From Lantana camara (Eukaryota; Streptophyta; Magnoliopsida; Lamiales; Verbenaceae), in the NCBI GenBank assembly GCA_037501455.1, contig CM074862.1, forward strand, positions 84,777,501 to 84,841,500: a stretch of 64,000 nucleotides of DNA, in the 5' to 3' direction. The notes under the pieces are model-generated. The model searched no databases and was not told the DNA's origin. It saw only the letters and a program-made list of their open reading frames with translations. This document shows positions 1-11,011 of this stretch, piece by piece. A program made the translations under genes and the position numbers. Position 1 is the stretch's first letter; each line of letters begins with the position of its first letter.

Positions 1-268
1 ACTTCACCTTGTCTATGGTCCGATCTAATCCATCCAACCCGTCCTTCCTATGGCTTATGGGTGTTGATAATAAAGCACTCAAAAAGTAGTTCTTAGCTAA
101 ACCATTGCATTTAATGCAAATTTTTTTGACATGTTTGTCCAATATTATCCAATATTACACACCTTACCATTTAAATTACTTTTCCAGATCTAACATTTCT
201 CTTTCTTTGACTTTAATATTCTTTTTTTTTTTTTTCCATTTTATGCTCTTTAGTGCGTGCGTTTTTAC

Positions 269-744
269 CTAGGTCCCATAATGCGAATGCGGGAGCGAGT
301 GTGGGTGCGGGTGCGGGTGCAAATGCGCAGTGCGCAAAAATTATAAAAAAATTGAGTGTGGGTGCGCCTTAAAGCGTTTAATAAAAAATTATTTTAAATA
401 ATTATATATATAATATAGCTTTATTTTATATATAGTTTCATGATAAAATTTTAAATTAATATAAGATAAAACATGATTCTTTTTAATTATTGATAAAAAT
501 TACTTAATTCTATCATTTTACGGTAATTATATGTTAAATTAAAAAATTAAAATGTGTCTTTATATTCTTAAAGGCGTCAATTGAAAAATTATAACTCGTC
601 TTAAAGCGAGAAATATGCACAAATTCGTCAGTGTGGAGAATGAAAATTTGAAGTCGTCTTAAAGCGAGTAATGCGCATGAATTCGCCAGTGCGGAGAACT
701 GAGTGCGAGTGCGTTAAGCATAATAAAAGGATTATGTGATCTAG
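269..744. mobile_element. non-autonomous hAT-like DNA transposon
   Basis: The ends form a terminal inverted repeat, CTAGGTCCCATAAT at 269-282 against attatgtgatctag at 731-744, matching at 12 of 14 positions. A perfect 8-bp target-site duplication, GTTTTTAC, flanks it at 261-268 and 745-752. Eight-bp duplications are the hAT signature. The interior has no ORF. Subterminal sequence is rich in short GTGCGGGTGCG-type repeats near the left end and GTGCGAGTGCG near the right, and a segment around 590-700 carries two related copies of a motif with CGTCTTAAAGCGAG. It must depend on a transposase encoded elsewhere. Confidence 0.75.
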
Positions 745-978
745 GTTTTTACATTATTTTTATTTTCACATTTATTATTAAGATCAAAAATAAATATTCT
801 ATGAATATACCTTCACGTAAATGTTTTTGAATTTAACAAAAAAATTAATATTTGTAACAAAATCAAATTTCATAGTTTTATCTATTTTTATCTTTATAAA
901 ATTATACTTAATTATAATCTAATATTTTTTTTTTAATATAATCTTGACTATTGCCGCGCAACCAACCAATAAATACAT

Positions 979-1390
979 GGGGTTTTCTATGAATACTACC
1001 TAAAAGTTGAAAAATTTCCCTTTAACTCCCCATTTTTAAAAAAGTTCTCATTTGCTCCCTAGATGACAGGCCAAATTCCCTTTAACTCCTCATGGTTGTA
1101 TAAAAATTCAAGAATCGCGTACCCGAACCCCGAAATCACGTACTTAAATGCCCAAATGATGTATTTGCCCCCAAATACATCATTTGGGCATTTAAGTACT
1201 CATTTGGGCATTTAAGTACGTGATTTCGGGGTTCGGATACGCGATTCTTGAATTTTTATACAACCTTCCAAAAAAAGGGGAGTAAAGAGGAACTTTGATT
1301 TTCATCTGGGGAGTTCAGAGAAACTTTTTTGAAAGTGGGGAGTAAAGAGGAATTTGAGTTCCCATATGGGGATTTTTCGGGAATTTCCCG
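979..1390. mobile_element. foldback Mutator-like MITE (9-bp TSD)
   Basis: The left and right halves are long imperfect inverted repeats. The centre folds around 1170: the stretch with CGAACCCCGAAATCACGTAC near 1124 reappears inverted near 1210-1240, and the outer arms both carry CTTTAACTCCCC-type blocks. A perfect 9-bp duplication TAAATACAT flanks it at 970-978 and 1391-1399, which is typical of Mutator-like elements. A 20-bp unit is duplicated head-to-tail at 1181-1220. It has no coding capacity, and a transcript would form a long hairpin. Confidence 0.8.
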
Positions 1391-1549
1391 TAAATACATA
1401 TTTTTCCACATTGGTTTATGAAACTACACTCAAAAGTTTAGCCTATGGTGTTGGTGAATTTATTTAGAATCTCTAGATGAACTATTTTTAATGCTCACAA
1501 TTTCTAAATTTTAAAATTTTAATGGTCACAATTTTTAATTCCTATTTTT

Positions 1550-1657
1550 TTTTATTTTTTTTTTAAACTCACACACCCCAAGTGGCCCAAGGGATTCGAA
1601 CTTGGGACCTTGCCTTCGAGATAGAACTTTCAGACCACTTGACCAACCCCTGTTGGC
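1550..1657 (-). mobile_element. tRNA-derived SINE
   Basis: Read on the minus strand, this has an RNA polymerase III A-box-like TGGTCAAGTGG (near 1643-1633), then a B-box-like AGTTCGAATCC (near 1604-1594), then a short body and an A-rich tail (the T-run at 1550-1565 on the plus strand). A 13-bp direct repeat AATTCCTATTTTT flanks it at 1537-1549 and 1658-1670, as expected for LINE-mediated retroposition. It is too diverged and short to be a functional tRNA gene, and no cloverleaf can be drawn beyond the boxes. Confidence 0.8.
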
Positions 1658-1670
1658 AATTCCTATTTTT

Positions 1671-3200
1671 CAATTTGTAATGCCTACAACTTACCTGGTT
1701 AAAAAAAAAATAAGAAAAAAAATTCACTAGCTAAATTTTATCGATTTATTCTATTCATTAAGAAAAAGGGCAATCTGGACTTTTGCACCCATTTTAATGG
1801 TTTATGAAATGTTAAGTAAACAACACCATATTTTTAAGTTAAATACAAACTCATCTAAAAAGGTAAAGTAAACACTAGGTAATTTAAAGAATTAATTGTT
1901 TACTGGGTTAATTAGCTAGTACAAAAACCATCGTAAAAAATGAAGTAAACCACTCCTTACGGGAATCTCAGCCTAGGGAATTCCCCTTCAATGGTTACCA
2001 CCATTGATAGTGTTTGCAGCATTATGAGGAAATGATGATTTAAATTGGGGAAGAAGATGAAATTGGGGAAATAATAATAGAAAAAAATAATAAAATAGTG
2101 GTTTTTTTTAAAATAGTGAAAGTTTAGTTAATTATCTGATATTTTTTAAGTTTTTTTAGTTATTTATAATCCACATAATATGTCAATTCAAATTTTGGAG
2201 GAAAAATTAAGAAAAATTCTCAAATTTGTATCATGTAGGCACGAGAGGACTAAAATTGAAAAATATGAAATCAAAAAAGATACAATATGAGGAAAGGTAA
2301 AAATTTAGAATTAAAATCGAAAAATGACATTTTTAAAGGACGAAAAATGATATTTTCCCTTTTAATTATATTGAATTATTCCACTTTGTGCAATTTTGGT
2401 AGTTTTAATTTTTTTTCTTAACAAAAACGACACCGATCAGTTAATATGGGAATTAATTAACTAGTTATATTGATCCTTTACTATCAATAAAGGATTTTGT
2501 ACATCTAAATTACTTGAGAGAGTGTGTGGAATTCCTATTTATCGACTTTAAAGGAAATATTACAAACCCGATTATTATGAATTAAGCAAATTACAAATCA
2601 CCCCTATCCAATATATATTTAACTTAGGATCAGAGTAAAATGGTCCGATCACCCATAAATGAGCCTAAACCTATATATATATATGTATATTATACAATCT
2701 TTCGGAGGGTGTCAAGGCAAAAATAACTCTATCAACTAAACTACAGTTTATTATGAACTAAACTATACTATATATATCAAATTTAAAAATCTAACATGAT
2801 CATGACTAGTGAAAATATTAAGGATCATAATATATGCATGTTCATATACATTTCAGGTCAATATTGTCAACCTCTTCCAGTTAATATTCTTTTCCGGAAC
2901 TTTTAACTTTTAATCATCCAACTTATTATATCCATTAAGGCATTAACAATATTGATAATCAATTTTCCCCCTTCCATTTTGAACACTTTTTGAAGCACAA
3001 ATATTATTTTTGGACAAAAATCAACGATTTTTATTAATCACTAGAATTAATTCTATAATTAGGCATTTGATTGACATAAAATGTCTCGAATGACCACAAT
3101 CTCTGGTCAACAAGACAACCAAACTGTGCACACACAAAAAAAAAAGAAAAAAAAAACCCAAAATTTTAAACTTTCTTCTTTAAAGTCTCCATAAATCATC
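1671..3200. other. AT-rich intergenic DNA upstream of the AG peptide gene
   Basis: No ORF, RNA gene or bounded repeat is supported here. The last part should hold the promoter and 5' UTR of the gene starting at 3201. A poly-A/T-rich tract at 3125-3157 lies just before the start codon. Confidence 0.5.
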
Positions 3201-3434
3201 ATGGACATGAGAAAGATTGTGTACGTTGCTCTCATTGTGGCCGCTACCATGAGCTCGGTGGCGGCTGCAGCCGCTAGCAAAGCCGCCGCCCCGACCCCTA
3301 GCGCCACCACGACCTCCTCCAGTGCTCATCATGCTCCAGTCCCCTCCCCTAGCGTCGCCACCGTTACCTTGCCTGCTGTTGGGAGCTGGGTCTGGGCTTC
3401 TGCATTGTCCTTTTACGCCCTTTACATGCACTAG
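3201..3434 (+). CDS. arabinogalactan peptide (AGP23-like)
   Basis: This encodes a 77-residue secreted cell-surface peptide of the arabinogalactan peptide class. Residues 1 to about 22 form a signal peptide, starting MDMRKI and followed by a hydrophobic Val/Ala stretch. The mature part is dominated by Ala, Pro, Ser and Thr with AP, TP and SP dipeptides (AAPTPSATT, PVPSPSV) that are the usual sites of proline hydroxylation and arabinogalactan attachment. The C-terminal 20 residues are hydrophobic (LPAVGSWVWASALSFYALYM), consistent with removal and replacement by a GPI anchor. The N-terminal M(D/E)M(R/K)KI and C-terminal LP-VG-ASxLSF pattern is what I know from the AGP23/AGP40 group, which is expressed in pollen in Arabidopsis; that expression is inferred, not seen. 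The first ATG of the frame is used and the gene is intronless. An overlapping antisense frame is a shadow of the GC-rich codons. Confidence 0.85.
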   Translation: MDMRKIVYVALIVAATMSSVAAAAASKAAAPTPSATTTSSSAHHAPVPSPSVATVTLPAVGSWVWASALSFYALYMH

Positions 3435-4487
3435 GTTAAGGTTATCTATACATGAATGGGAATAAGGGATAAATATTGGAAGAAAGTTTGTTGCTTCATC
3501 CATTTATATCTGTGTGTGTGGTTAAAATAGGAGAATTAGAGGAGTTGGTAGTTATACTGTTATAGTTTACACAAATTATTTTGTTGATTAATTTCTGTAG
3601 TAATTACATATCTTTTTTGTTTTGCTATATATACGATTTTGTTTTGAGCAAATTACATGACATATATACATCAACATCGGGGTTAGTGGTAGTTATAATC
3701 TTAATCCCTCCAATTCTGTTTTAATTACGAAAATTATGTGATATTTCTTCTAATCTTTATTGAGTTGATGGAATCGTAAGAAGAGAACTTCCTTTCTTTT
3801 TTTGGGGGGTGTTTTTATTAAATCGCATTTTTTTCTTTCAATTTTGGCACCACTAATTTGTAGTAATGTTCAAGGCTTCAAGCTTAATACTTTCATATTT
3901 TTTGAAAAGTTATGTACGTACATTAATAAAATACCATGTTATTGTGTCACGTGTATCAAATATTTATGTTATACGCCATATCAATCTTTATTATATAATC
4001 TATATATTACTATATTAATTATATTGTATATTATAAAATTACAAATAGAGTTTTAGTTTTTTATAAAATATCGACGCCTAAATCTCATAGTAATTATGTC
4101 AATATTTTTTAGCGAGGAATAATTATGTAAATACATATTATAAATTATTAATTTAAATAATTAAAAAAAATATTTATCAACTTAGAATAGGACTTTTCAC
4201 ATAATAGAATTTATTCTAATATTAATTAGCCTATGTAATTGATAAAATAATATAATTGAATAAAAATGATTTATATAATATTTTAAAATATTCTAATCAA
4301 ACTCTTTTTTAAATGTAATTTTGATAATTTTATATAATTAGTTATAACCAAGAAATATAATATGAAAGATACACGCACTACAATAATGTATTTTGATAAC
4401 TTTATATAATTAGTTATTATTATAATAATAATAAAAATACGAATAGAGTTTTTGATTTTTTACAACTTATTGGTCACCCAAGATATC
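3435..4487. other. 3' flank and AT-rich intergenic DNA
   Basis: The first part is presumably the 3' UTR of the AG peptide gene. The rest is very AT-rich with no credible ORF. An 84-codon frame at 3802 is low-complexity AT-rich sequence. AT-rich blocks with AGGACTYTTT-like words recur at 5300-5460 on the far side of the inserted LTR, so this may be one decayed repeat that the LTR split. Confidence 0.4.
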
Positions 4488-4492
4488 CTAAC

Positions 4493-5225
4493 TATGGTGT
4501 CTAAATCCGGCTGTGGACGGAACGGCGGATCTGGACTCCCAATCACCCAAGAGATTTGTATTAGTGGGAAGTGCTCTTGAACAGACTAACTGAAAAGAAG
4601 AGTAAACGTAAGCTCAAAGGCCAAAACGGGAGAATATGGGGGTTGGACTGTTTTGGCACTCCAACACTCAAGCCAGACAACTTGATCGAAACTGGGTCGG
4701 AAATGCAAAGAGAGTTTTCTAGTGTGAGTAGTGACTTTCATTACCAATAAATGAGGGGATATTTATAGGGGGAAAGTCTTGTGTGTGTTGGTACACCTCA
4801 CAGAAAGTGTGGATCTAGCTGCCAAGAGGGATGGCTCCACCACCTGTGAATAGTACTTTCGGTAAGACCTGCAGTACCTTTTCTGCAAAAGGCGCAGTTA
4901 AGCAGGTGCTAGGCGTGGTGCGCATTTAATGCAACTTGCAGGGGTTGGTGCCTGCATTTAATGCACCTGTACTAGAGCTTATGGGTCGGTACAACTCATG
5001 GCTCGATGGTCCTCTGGGTCGAGAGTCGTTCGGGGTCGAGACGCTTCCCTTGCGGTATGTACATGTGAGGCAAGACTTCCGCGCACCATTTGACAAGTGC
5101 TGGCTCAAGTGAGGGAGGCTACTGGGTCGGATGCGAGGGTGACGTGGTAGAGCCCACGTGGCTGCTTGAGCCATAGCAAGTGGGCACGCGCAGCCATGTC
5201 ACCACTCCCGATTTTGCCATTATCA
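4493..5225 (-). mobile_element. solo LTR, probably Tat-like, minus strand
   Basis: This GC-richer island sits in AT-rich DNA. A 5-bp direct repeat CTAAC flanks it at 4488-4492 and 5226-5230. On the minus strand it begins TGATAATGGCAAAATCGGG and carries a TATA box (CTATAAATATCCCC, about 4771-4758 reversed). The start resembles the TGATGAGGCCAAATTA start of the minus-strand Tat LTR at 60671, so I infer the same broad lineage. The far end reads CACCATA rather than the canonical CA, which could be a point change or a sign that I placed the boundary two bases off. No internal region or second LTR is present, so this is a solo LTR. Confidence 0.6.
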
Positions 5226-5609
5226 CTAACGATAATATGTTTAACAATGTTTAATTAGAGGGAAAATTAGTAAATACATTTATATGTTATTATATTTATA
5301 TTTTAAAAAAACTTATTTAAATGAAAATAGGACTCTTTAATAAATTAGAATTAAGACTCCTTCGCTGGATAAAAATCATATAAAATATTAGAATAAGAAC
5401 TCTTTTCAAAATTAATATATTAATTGTATACCATAATAAGACTCCTTCTAAAATGAATATATTAACTATAATTTATAATTAATATATTTATTATAGTTGC
5501 ATACAATTTATCAAATAATTTAATTTATTCGATGAAATAAAATATCATCCATAAAATATGAAAATATTAAGAATACACCTTTAAGTTTAAGTATTATAAA
5601 TATACTAAG

Positions 5610-5821
5610 ACCAACGGGCAGTTGGTTCAAGTGAATAGGGGTTTGAGTTCACTTAAACAAGGTCTCGGGTTCGAACATTGTGGATGTAAAAAACTACGTT
5701 GGGAGAGGTCCCCGCAATAAGTGTCTTCAACTATCTCGGGAGATTAGTCCTTCACTCTTGGGTGGGGGGAAACTCTGCGAGATCAGAAAAAAAAAAAATA
5801 AATAAATAAATATATATATAT
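5610..5821 (+). mobile_element. tRNA-derived SINE
   Basis: The 5' part contains an A-box-like TGGTTCAAGTG (near 5633) and a strong B-box GGGTTCGAACATT (5667-5679). The body ends in an A-rich tail followed by (AAAT)n and (TA)n. A 10-bp direct repeat ATATACTAAG flanks it at 5600-5609 and 5822-5831. Length, internal pol III promoter and A-tail fit a plant SINE of about 200 bp; its family differs from the SINE at 1550-1657. Confidence 0.8.
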
Positions 5822-5831
5822 ATATACTAAG

Positions 5832-6717
5832 GTAATTAAAAGGACATCATTATTTTAATAGTTAACTTCCTATCTATATTATAATCTTTCAAGTGAATTT
5901 TCCAAGTAAGGTATATATAACACGCATATTTTAAAGAACAATCTAACAAAAAAACTAAACACTGAATTATTATATTATATTATGTTTAGATTATTTATAA
6001 TTAAATGAGCATATTAAACATAAATTAATTCACTTAAACATATTTAATAAACATAAATTTAATTATATAAAAATAAATATTCATCATGTTTCAGAAAAAT
6101 ATATATTTTTACGATTAAAATTTATGGAAAATTATATCTACATCCTATTTAGATTTATGAATTTATCAACAGACTCCATCTTCCAAAAAATATCACAAAT
6201 ACCCATCATTGTAGTTTATAATATTACATGTTAGTACACTTCCGTTACACCTGCACTGCAATTTTACATAAATTAAAAATAGGCAAAATATCCATAGATT
6301 TTTTTTAAAAAAAAAAAATTAAGCTTTATACTTACCTTGAGCAAATGAATGTGAATAAACAAAATATCGCACGATTAAAGAATCCAAAGATCTCCTTGCC
6401 ATGACGTCTACGAGTCTCCATAACCATTGAAGTTTCTTAACTTAAAAATATGGTCAGAGAACAATGTATCACTCCGTAGGACGCTGGTTGTCCATGCCAA
6501 ACAAATGTTCGTGCAAAACTCGCTCTAAACGCACGTGATATTTTGACCCGAGGGTGATGTGTGTGGGAGGCGTGCCAGCATAATTTTTGGGTAAAATCGT
6601 ATAAAAAACGTTTTTTGGCGAGAAAAGTGAATGAAAAGATTGACTTCTATTGACTTGCACGTTCGACCGGTGTTGTGAAAACGGAACTTGAAAAAAAAAT
6701 AAAATGGCAATCTATTG
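5832..6717. other. intergenic DNA without recognised feature
   Basis: AT-rich to about 6340, then more balanced. Two short overlapping minus-strand frames at 6469-6725 show no domain, and I do not believe they are genes. Confidence 0.4.
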
Positions 6718-6757
6718 GAGCTCACCTATGTTTTAAAACCCGGATCGGACATCGAAC

Positions 6758-8302
6758 CTAGTGGCGGAGTCAGATATTTTATTCAGGGGTAAAGATGTCA
6801 ACTAGGCCGCCCAGCCCAAGCCCGTCTAAGCCCGCTACAGTAACGGGCTGGGTTAGCCCGGGACCACCTTTGAAGTGGGCTGGGTCGGGCTGGGTTTGAA
6901 TTAAATTATAGTGGCCCAGCTCAGCCCATGAACCCACAAATAATGGGCTGGGCCGGGCCTGGGCCGGTTCCAGACGAGCTGGGCCGAATGGGTTTGGTGG
7001 GTTTCGTCTATTAATTTTGATGGGCTAAATTTGTGGGTCAACTTTTCATTTTTTTTTTTATCCTTTTGTTATATTAAAATTTAAGATTCTTTTTACTTTA
7101 TATTAATGATTTTTTATTTTATTACATTTATAAAATTGCAAGATTGCTTTTGTTTTGTTGTTTTGTTATTAAAATTTTCTCAAAGTTATTATTTATCTAT
7201 GTAAGTTTATGTTATATTTCTATACCAAAAAAACATTTAAAGAGACATTAATACTTCATTCTATATTCTTAATAAATTACATATACAATAACCTAATGAT
7301 TATATATAATTAATATAATAATTGTTTCAATTTTATTACAAATGTGTAATGAAATAGCTAGTCCAAATTTATATAGATTGGACTTGTCTTATTTAATTTG
7401 TATTTGTAACTTTATAATTAAAATATTGGATTTGTATGAATGGGGCCAAGAAAAGAAAAAACAGAAAAAAGAACACATTGAATATACATTGAGAGATTTT
7501 GTGCTAAGGGAATAGCGGGCCTGGGCCGGGCCTGGGCTGGGCCTGAGCTGGGCCTGGGTTCCGGGCTGGTCCGGGCTGGTTATGGGTTTAAGTGGGCCTG
7601 TTCACGGGCTGGGCTGGGTTTTAGAATCAAACCCAATAGGGGCCCAGCCTAATACCCCAAACCCAGCCCAGCCCGCCTCATAATATTCATGGGCTGGGCC
7701 TGGGCCGGTTCGAAGCCGGGCTGGGTCACGGGTTCGTGGGCTGGCCCGGCCCGTTTGACATCTTTATTCAGGGGGGTCGACCAAAACATAATATTACAAA
7801 AAAAATAACAAGTGAAATTCAACTTTTTATTTAAAGCACTTACAAATTTGGACCATTAGTCTATTGATTATATATTTTTCTTTGGGCCATTAGTTGTTGG
7901 GCTATATATATATATACACATATATACACTTAGCTCCTTGTGATTTTTTTTTTTTTGTTTTTTTGGCCTATTAGTCTATTGATTGTGTTTTTTTTTTTTT
8001 TTTTTGCCATTAGTCTTTGGGCTTATATATATATATTAATTCTTTATAGCGTCCTCTATTTTTTTTTTGACAAATAGGCCAGATCAAGAAACACTGGGAG
8101 AAATTTACTTACGACACTTAGTTGACAATCCATTTTCTCTTCCGAGAGTTGAATTCCCCTCAACTCCATATTTATCCATCTTAATGACAGAAAAAGAAAA
8201 AAGGATTGATCAAATTCTATGGAATCAGTGGAAGTGATTATTGGCAAGAACTTATTGAATCCATCGTTTGGGCTGAACCAGTGGATAAAATGGCATCATG
8301 TC

Positions 8303-8340
<38 letters not shown>

Positions 8341-8548
8341 ATCCCAATTATTATTAATTTATTATATTGACCCTAACTAGTATTAATTTTAATTTTTATG
8401 AGAGGGGTCAATAATGAAAAACTCAAAAAAATTACATACATATTAACACAAATATATATATATATATACACACATAATAGTAAAAAAAAAATTTTTTTTT
8501 TGAGGGGGGTCAAATGTACCCCCTCATTTAGGTGTGCCTCCGCCATCG
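6758..8548. mobile_element. middle element of the nest, hAT-like
   Basis: The left end reads CTAGTGGCGGAGTC and the right end, reversed, CGATGGCGGAGGC. A 7-bp direct repeat ATCGAAC flanks it at 6751-6757 and 8549-8555. Just inside each end are TTCAGGGGGG (left) and GAGGGGGGTCAAATG (right). It is split at 6790 by a third element. The rest is AT-rich with homopolymer and (TA)n runs and two diverged copies of a block reading TTAGTCTATTGATT near 7857 and 7971. It has no coding capacity; the superfamily call rests on end structure and is tentative. Confidence 0.55.
6790..7766. mobile_element. innermost hAT element of the nest (8-bp TSD)
   Basis: Both ends carry TAAAGATGTCAA (6790-6801, and inverted at 7755-7766) followed by GGCCCAGCCC-rich subterminal arms of well over 100 bp, all inverted repeats. 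A perfect 8-bp duplication TTCAGGGG flanks it at 6782-6789 and 7767-7774. The 7020-7500 core is AT-rich and non-coding. This end sequence with GC-rich GGGCTGGGCC arms is a common type of non-autonomous hAT in plants. It is the youngest layer of this nest because it interrupts the middle element. Confidence 0.85.
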
Positions 8549-9330
8549 ATCGAACTGGAAGCATTACTAGTTACTGGTTTTACTGGTTCGACCGATTTGA
8601 CCACTGATCGAACCGGTGTGATGTCATAATTACGTAATAATTATATTTAATTATATATATTTATAAAATATTATAAATATTAATAAAATAAATTAAATAA
8701 TATAAAAAATAGATATATTTTTAAATCTCTTACAACTACTCGTTAATTTTCAAATAACATTCTCCAAGAACGATTGATTAACAAATATTATGCTATTTAT
8801 TGTGGGAAAAAAAATCACACATATATTTATATTTTTATAGATATATATCTATAAAAAGTAAAATATTACATATTATTTTATTCATATTTAAATTTAATTC
8901 ATACTACGCATGCAATACTTGTAGGTGTAATTAATATTTTCTTAAAACTCACTTATTAAATTTAATTTATAGATTAGTGAGTTTATTATTTCAGAAAGTT
9001 ATTAGAAATTTTATTAATTAAATAAATTGTCAAGGAATGTTTAAGTACGTGTAAAGATCTACTGGTTTGAGCATTTGTAGGGTCATGCGCTCAAATCCCG
9101 GCTGCATCGTTAATTTTTGTGAGGGGAAAAAAAACAAAAGAAATCCAATCCAATTGGCCCGTAAAGTGATCCGGTCCTGTTATTTAATCGGTTTTCAATC
9201 GATTTGTAGCGAGTCAAATTGATCCGTGGGAGACCAGGGTTTTAGGGGTCACCCGAACCAGATAAATTATCAATCATCGATTGAATCGATCGGGTCTGAA
9301 TTTTACAACACAGGAGCTCATATGTTCCTT

Positions 9331-9356
9331 AAAAAAAAAAAAAAAAAAAAAAAAAA
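9331..9356. repeat. poly-A run (26 nt)
   Basis: An uninterrupted A run just outside the right TSD of the outer nested element. It could be the tail of an old retroposon, but no body is recognisable beside it. The region to 9675 holds nothing else I can support. Confidence 0.6.
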
Positions 9357-9683
9357 GCGATCAAAGCACTTGAATTAATCGTATTGCCCTAGAACGAAAA
9401 CTTGAATAATATATATATTTTTTGAAACAAGTAGAGTCATATTTATGGGCACCAGCGGGATACAGCACAAAGAGATATAATCCAGTACGAATGACGGCAG
9501 TTACAAAACCTACTCCCTAGCTCCTCTAACCGCCACGTCATCAGACTGTGTGGGACATCAGCCTCAGCCGGTTTTTACGGGCAACCAATAAGAAGGCAAT
9601 GGAGGCAACGCGCTCGATGGGCGCGTGTCGGGCGCGGGGGAAATTGGGCTAATGGGGAATTGAGGAAGGCGGTGAGGTCAGGT

Positions 9684-9940
9684 TAGGGATGTATACGAAC
9701 CGAACCGAACCGAACTTTGCTGTTTTTTTCTGGCTCGAGGTTTGGCTCGAACTTATTTTGCTCGGTTCGGGCTCTTGTTCGAGTTCGACGAACTCTATTT
9801 TTTTGATTCGAGGTTCGGTTCGTCCACTGGTTCGAGTTCGGTTCGACTCGGGTTCGGCTCGGTCACGAATTCGAACCCAAGATATAATCTTTATAAAAAA
9901 AATCAAAAATAAAATATTATTATATATATATATATATAGG

Positions 9941-10001
<61 letters not shown>

Positions 10002-10200
10002 TTTTTTTAAATATAATAGGTCGGCTCGCGAACCGGCTCGCGAGCCACGAACAAGAGTAAAAAGGTTCGGGTTCGAGTTCGAGTTCGGTTCGAACCTTGG
10101 CTCTGTTCGACCTCGGCTCGAACTTTTCGAATTCGAATTCGAACTTTAACCAGCTCGGTTCGATCAGCTCGCGAATCGGCTCGGTTCGTATACATCCCTA
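9684..10200. mobile_element. hAT MITE, perfect TIR and 8-bp TSD
   Basis: The ends are perfect inverted copies of TAGGGATGTATACGAACCGA, and the arms continue as GGTTCG/GAACC-rich inverted repeats. A perfect 8-bp duplication GGTCAGGT flanks it at 9676-9683 and 10201-10208. The core is a (TA)n microsatellite at about 9946-9998. The open frames seen in it are products of the symmetric GGTTCGAGTTCG repeats and are not genes. Confidence 0.9.
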
Positions 10201-10594
10201 GGTCAGGTCATGTAGGGCGGCTCAAAGACGACACTAGTCTTTTTCTTTCTTTGCCCTTATCAACATTTACTTCCCCTGGAAGATGAATTCTCGGTTTTGC
10301 CCTTAGTTGCATCATGACATCACGCACCAATTGTCTTTGCTTAATCTTTACTCCATGTCGCCATCTTATGCACACCGATGACAAATTATTAATTACGGTT
10401 GAGGAAAGATCATGTGAATTTGTTTTTATTTTTTCTTTTTTTGTTTATAACGTCGGCATGGTTGGTTTGTGTATATCCTTTGTGGTTGGGTTTCTGTTTC
10501 ATTTATTATTTTATGTAATATGACTCACTCCAGAGTTTGTAAGAAATATAATCTGATGCTTATCTAGAAAGTTCGTCAAATAAAGACTCCAAAT

Positions 10595-11003
10595 TAGCGA
10601 TGTTTACCAATCGAACCAAGCTCAATTTCATTATTTCGACTCAAATCTATTCGACCTGGTTCGAGTTTGAATTCACAAGCTTTAAATTTATTTTCTTTTT
10701 TCAAAATTTGATTCGTTTCATAATTTGAATTCAGCTTGTAATTAAAAAATAAAATAATAATATATATGTGCATGTATATAATTAATATATTTAATCATGC
10801 GTACTTTAATATATACATATATTTAAATAAAATAGATTGGCTCACGAACCACAAACAAGAATAAAAGGTTTGAGTTGAAGCTCAAGCACGAATCTGGTTC
10901 AAATTTTGGTTCGATTCGACTTTAACTCGAATTTTTTGAATTTGAGTTTTAGCCAACTTGATTCGGCTGACTCGCAAATGAGTTTGATCCGTAAATATTC
11001 TTA
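10595..11003. mobile_element. older member of the same hAT MITE family
   Basis: The left end TAGCGATGTTTACCAATCGAA and the inverted right end TAAGAATATTTACGGATCAAA are diverged versions of the 9684-10200 element's ends, with similar GGTTCGAGTTT-type arms and an AT-rich core. A perfect 8-bp duplication CTCCAAAT flanks it at 10587-10594 and 11004-11011. The high sequence divergence with an intact duplication points to an older insertion of the same family about 0.4 kb from the younger copy. Confidence 0.8.
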
Positions 11004-11011
11004 CTCCAAAT

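Larger units (their letters stand above)
6726..9313. mobile_element. outer hAT-like element of a three-level nest
   Basis: The left end reads CTATGTTTTAAAACCCGG and the right end, reversed, CTGTGTTGTAAAATTCAG, giving an imperfect terminal inverted repeat. The flanks are GAGCTCAC (6718-6725) and GAGCTCAT (9314-9321), 7 of 8 bases matching. Subterminal regions on both sides carry the GGTTCGACCGG/GATCGGGTC-type words common in non-autonomous plant hAT elements. It was split by a second element at 6758-8548. Without that insert it is about 0.8 kb and non-coding. A SINE-like remnant with a weak B-box (near 9092) sits inside its right part. Confidence 0.6.

Noticed and set aside
1590..1657. Possible tRNA gene (A and B boxes present)
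   Set aside because: The A-tail, 13-bp flanking duplication and lack of an acceptor stem show a SINE. The same applies to 5610-5821.
3107..3503. Antisense frames over the AG peptide gene
   Set aside because: Shadows of a GC-rich alanine/proline-coding gene; the sense frame has a signal peptide and GPI signal.
3802..4056. 84-codon hydrophobic frame
   Set aside because: AT-rich, low-complexity Ile/Leu/Tyr composition without a plausible promoter or relatives.
9050..9139. Third SINE with a B-box-like CTCAAATCCCGG and A-rich tail
   Set aside because: No clear A-box and no convincing flanking duplication; too weak to call separately.
9689..10000. 103-codon frame with arginine/serine-rich product
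   Set aside because: It falls inside a hAT MITE and is produced by symmetric GGTTCG repeats and a (TA)n tract.
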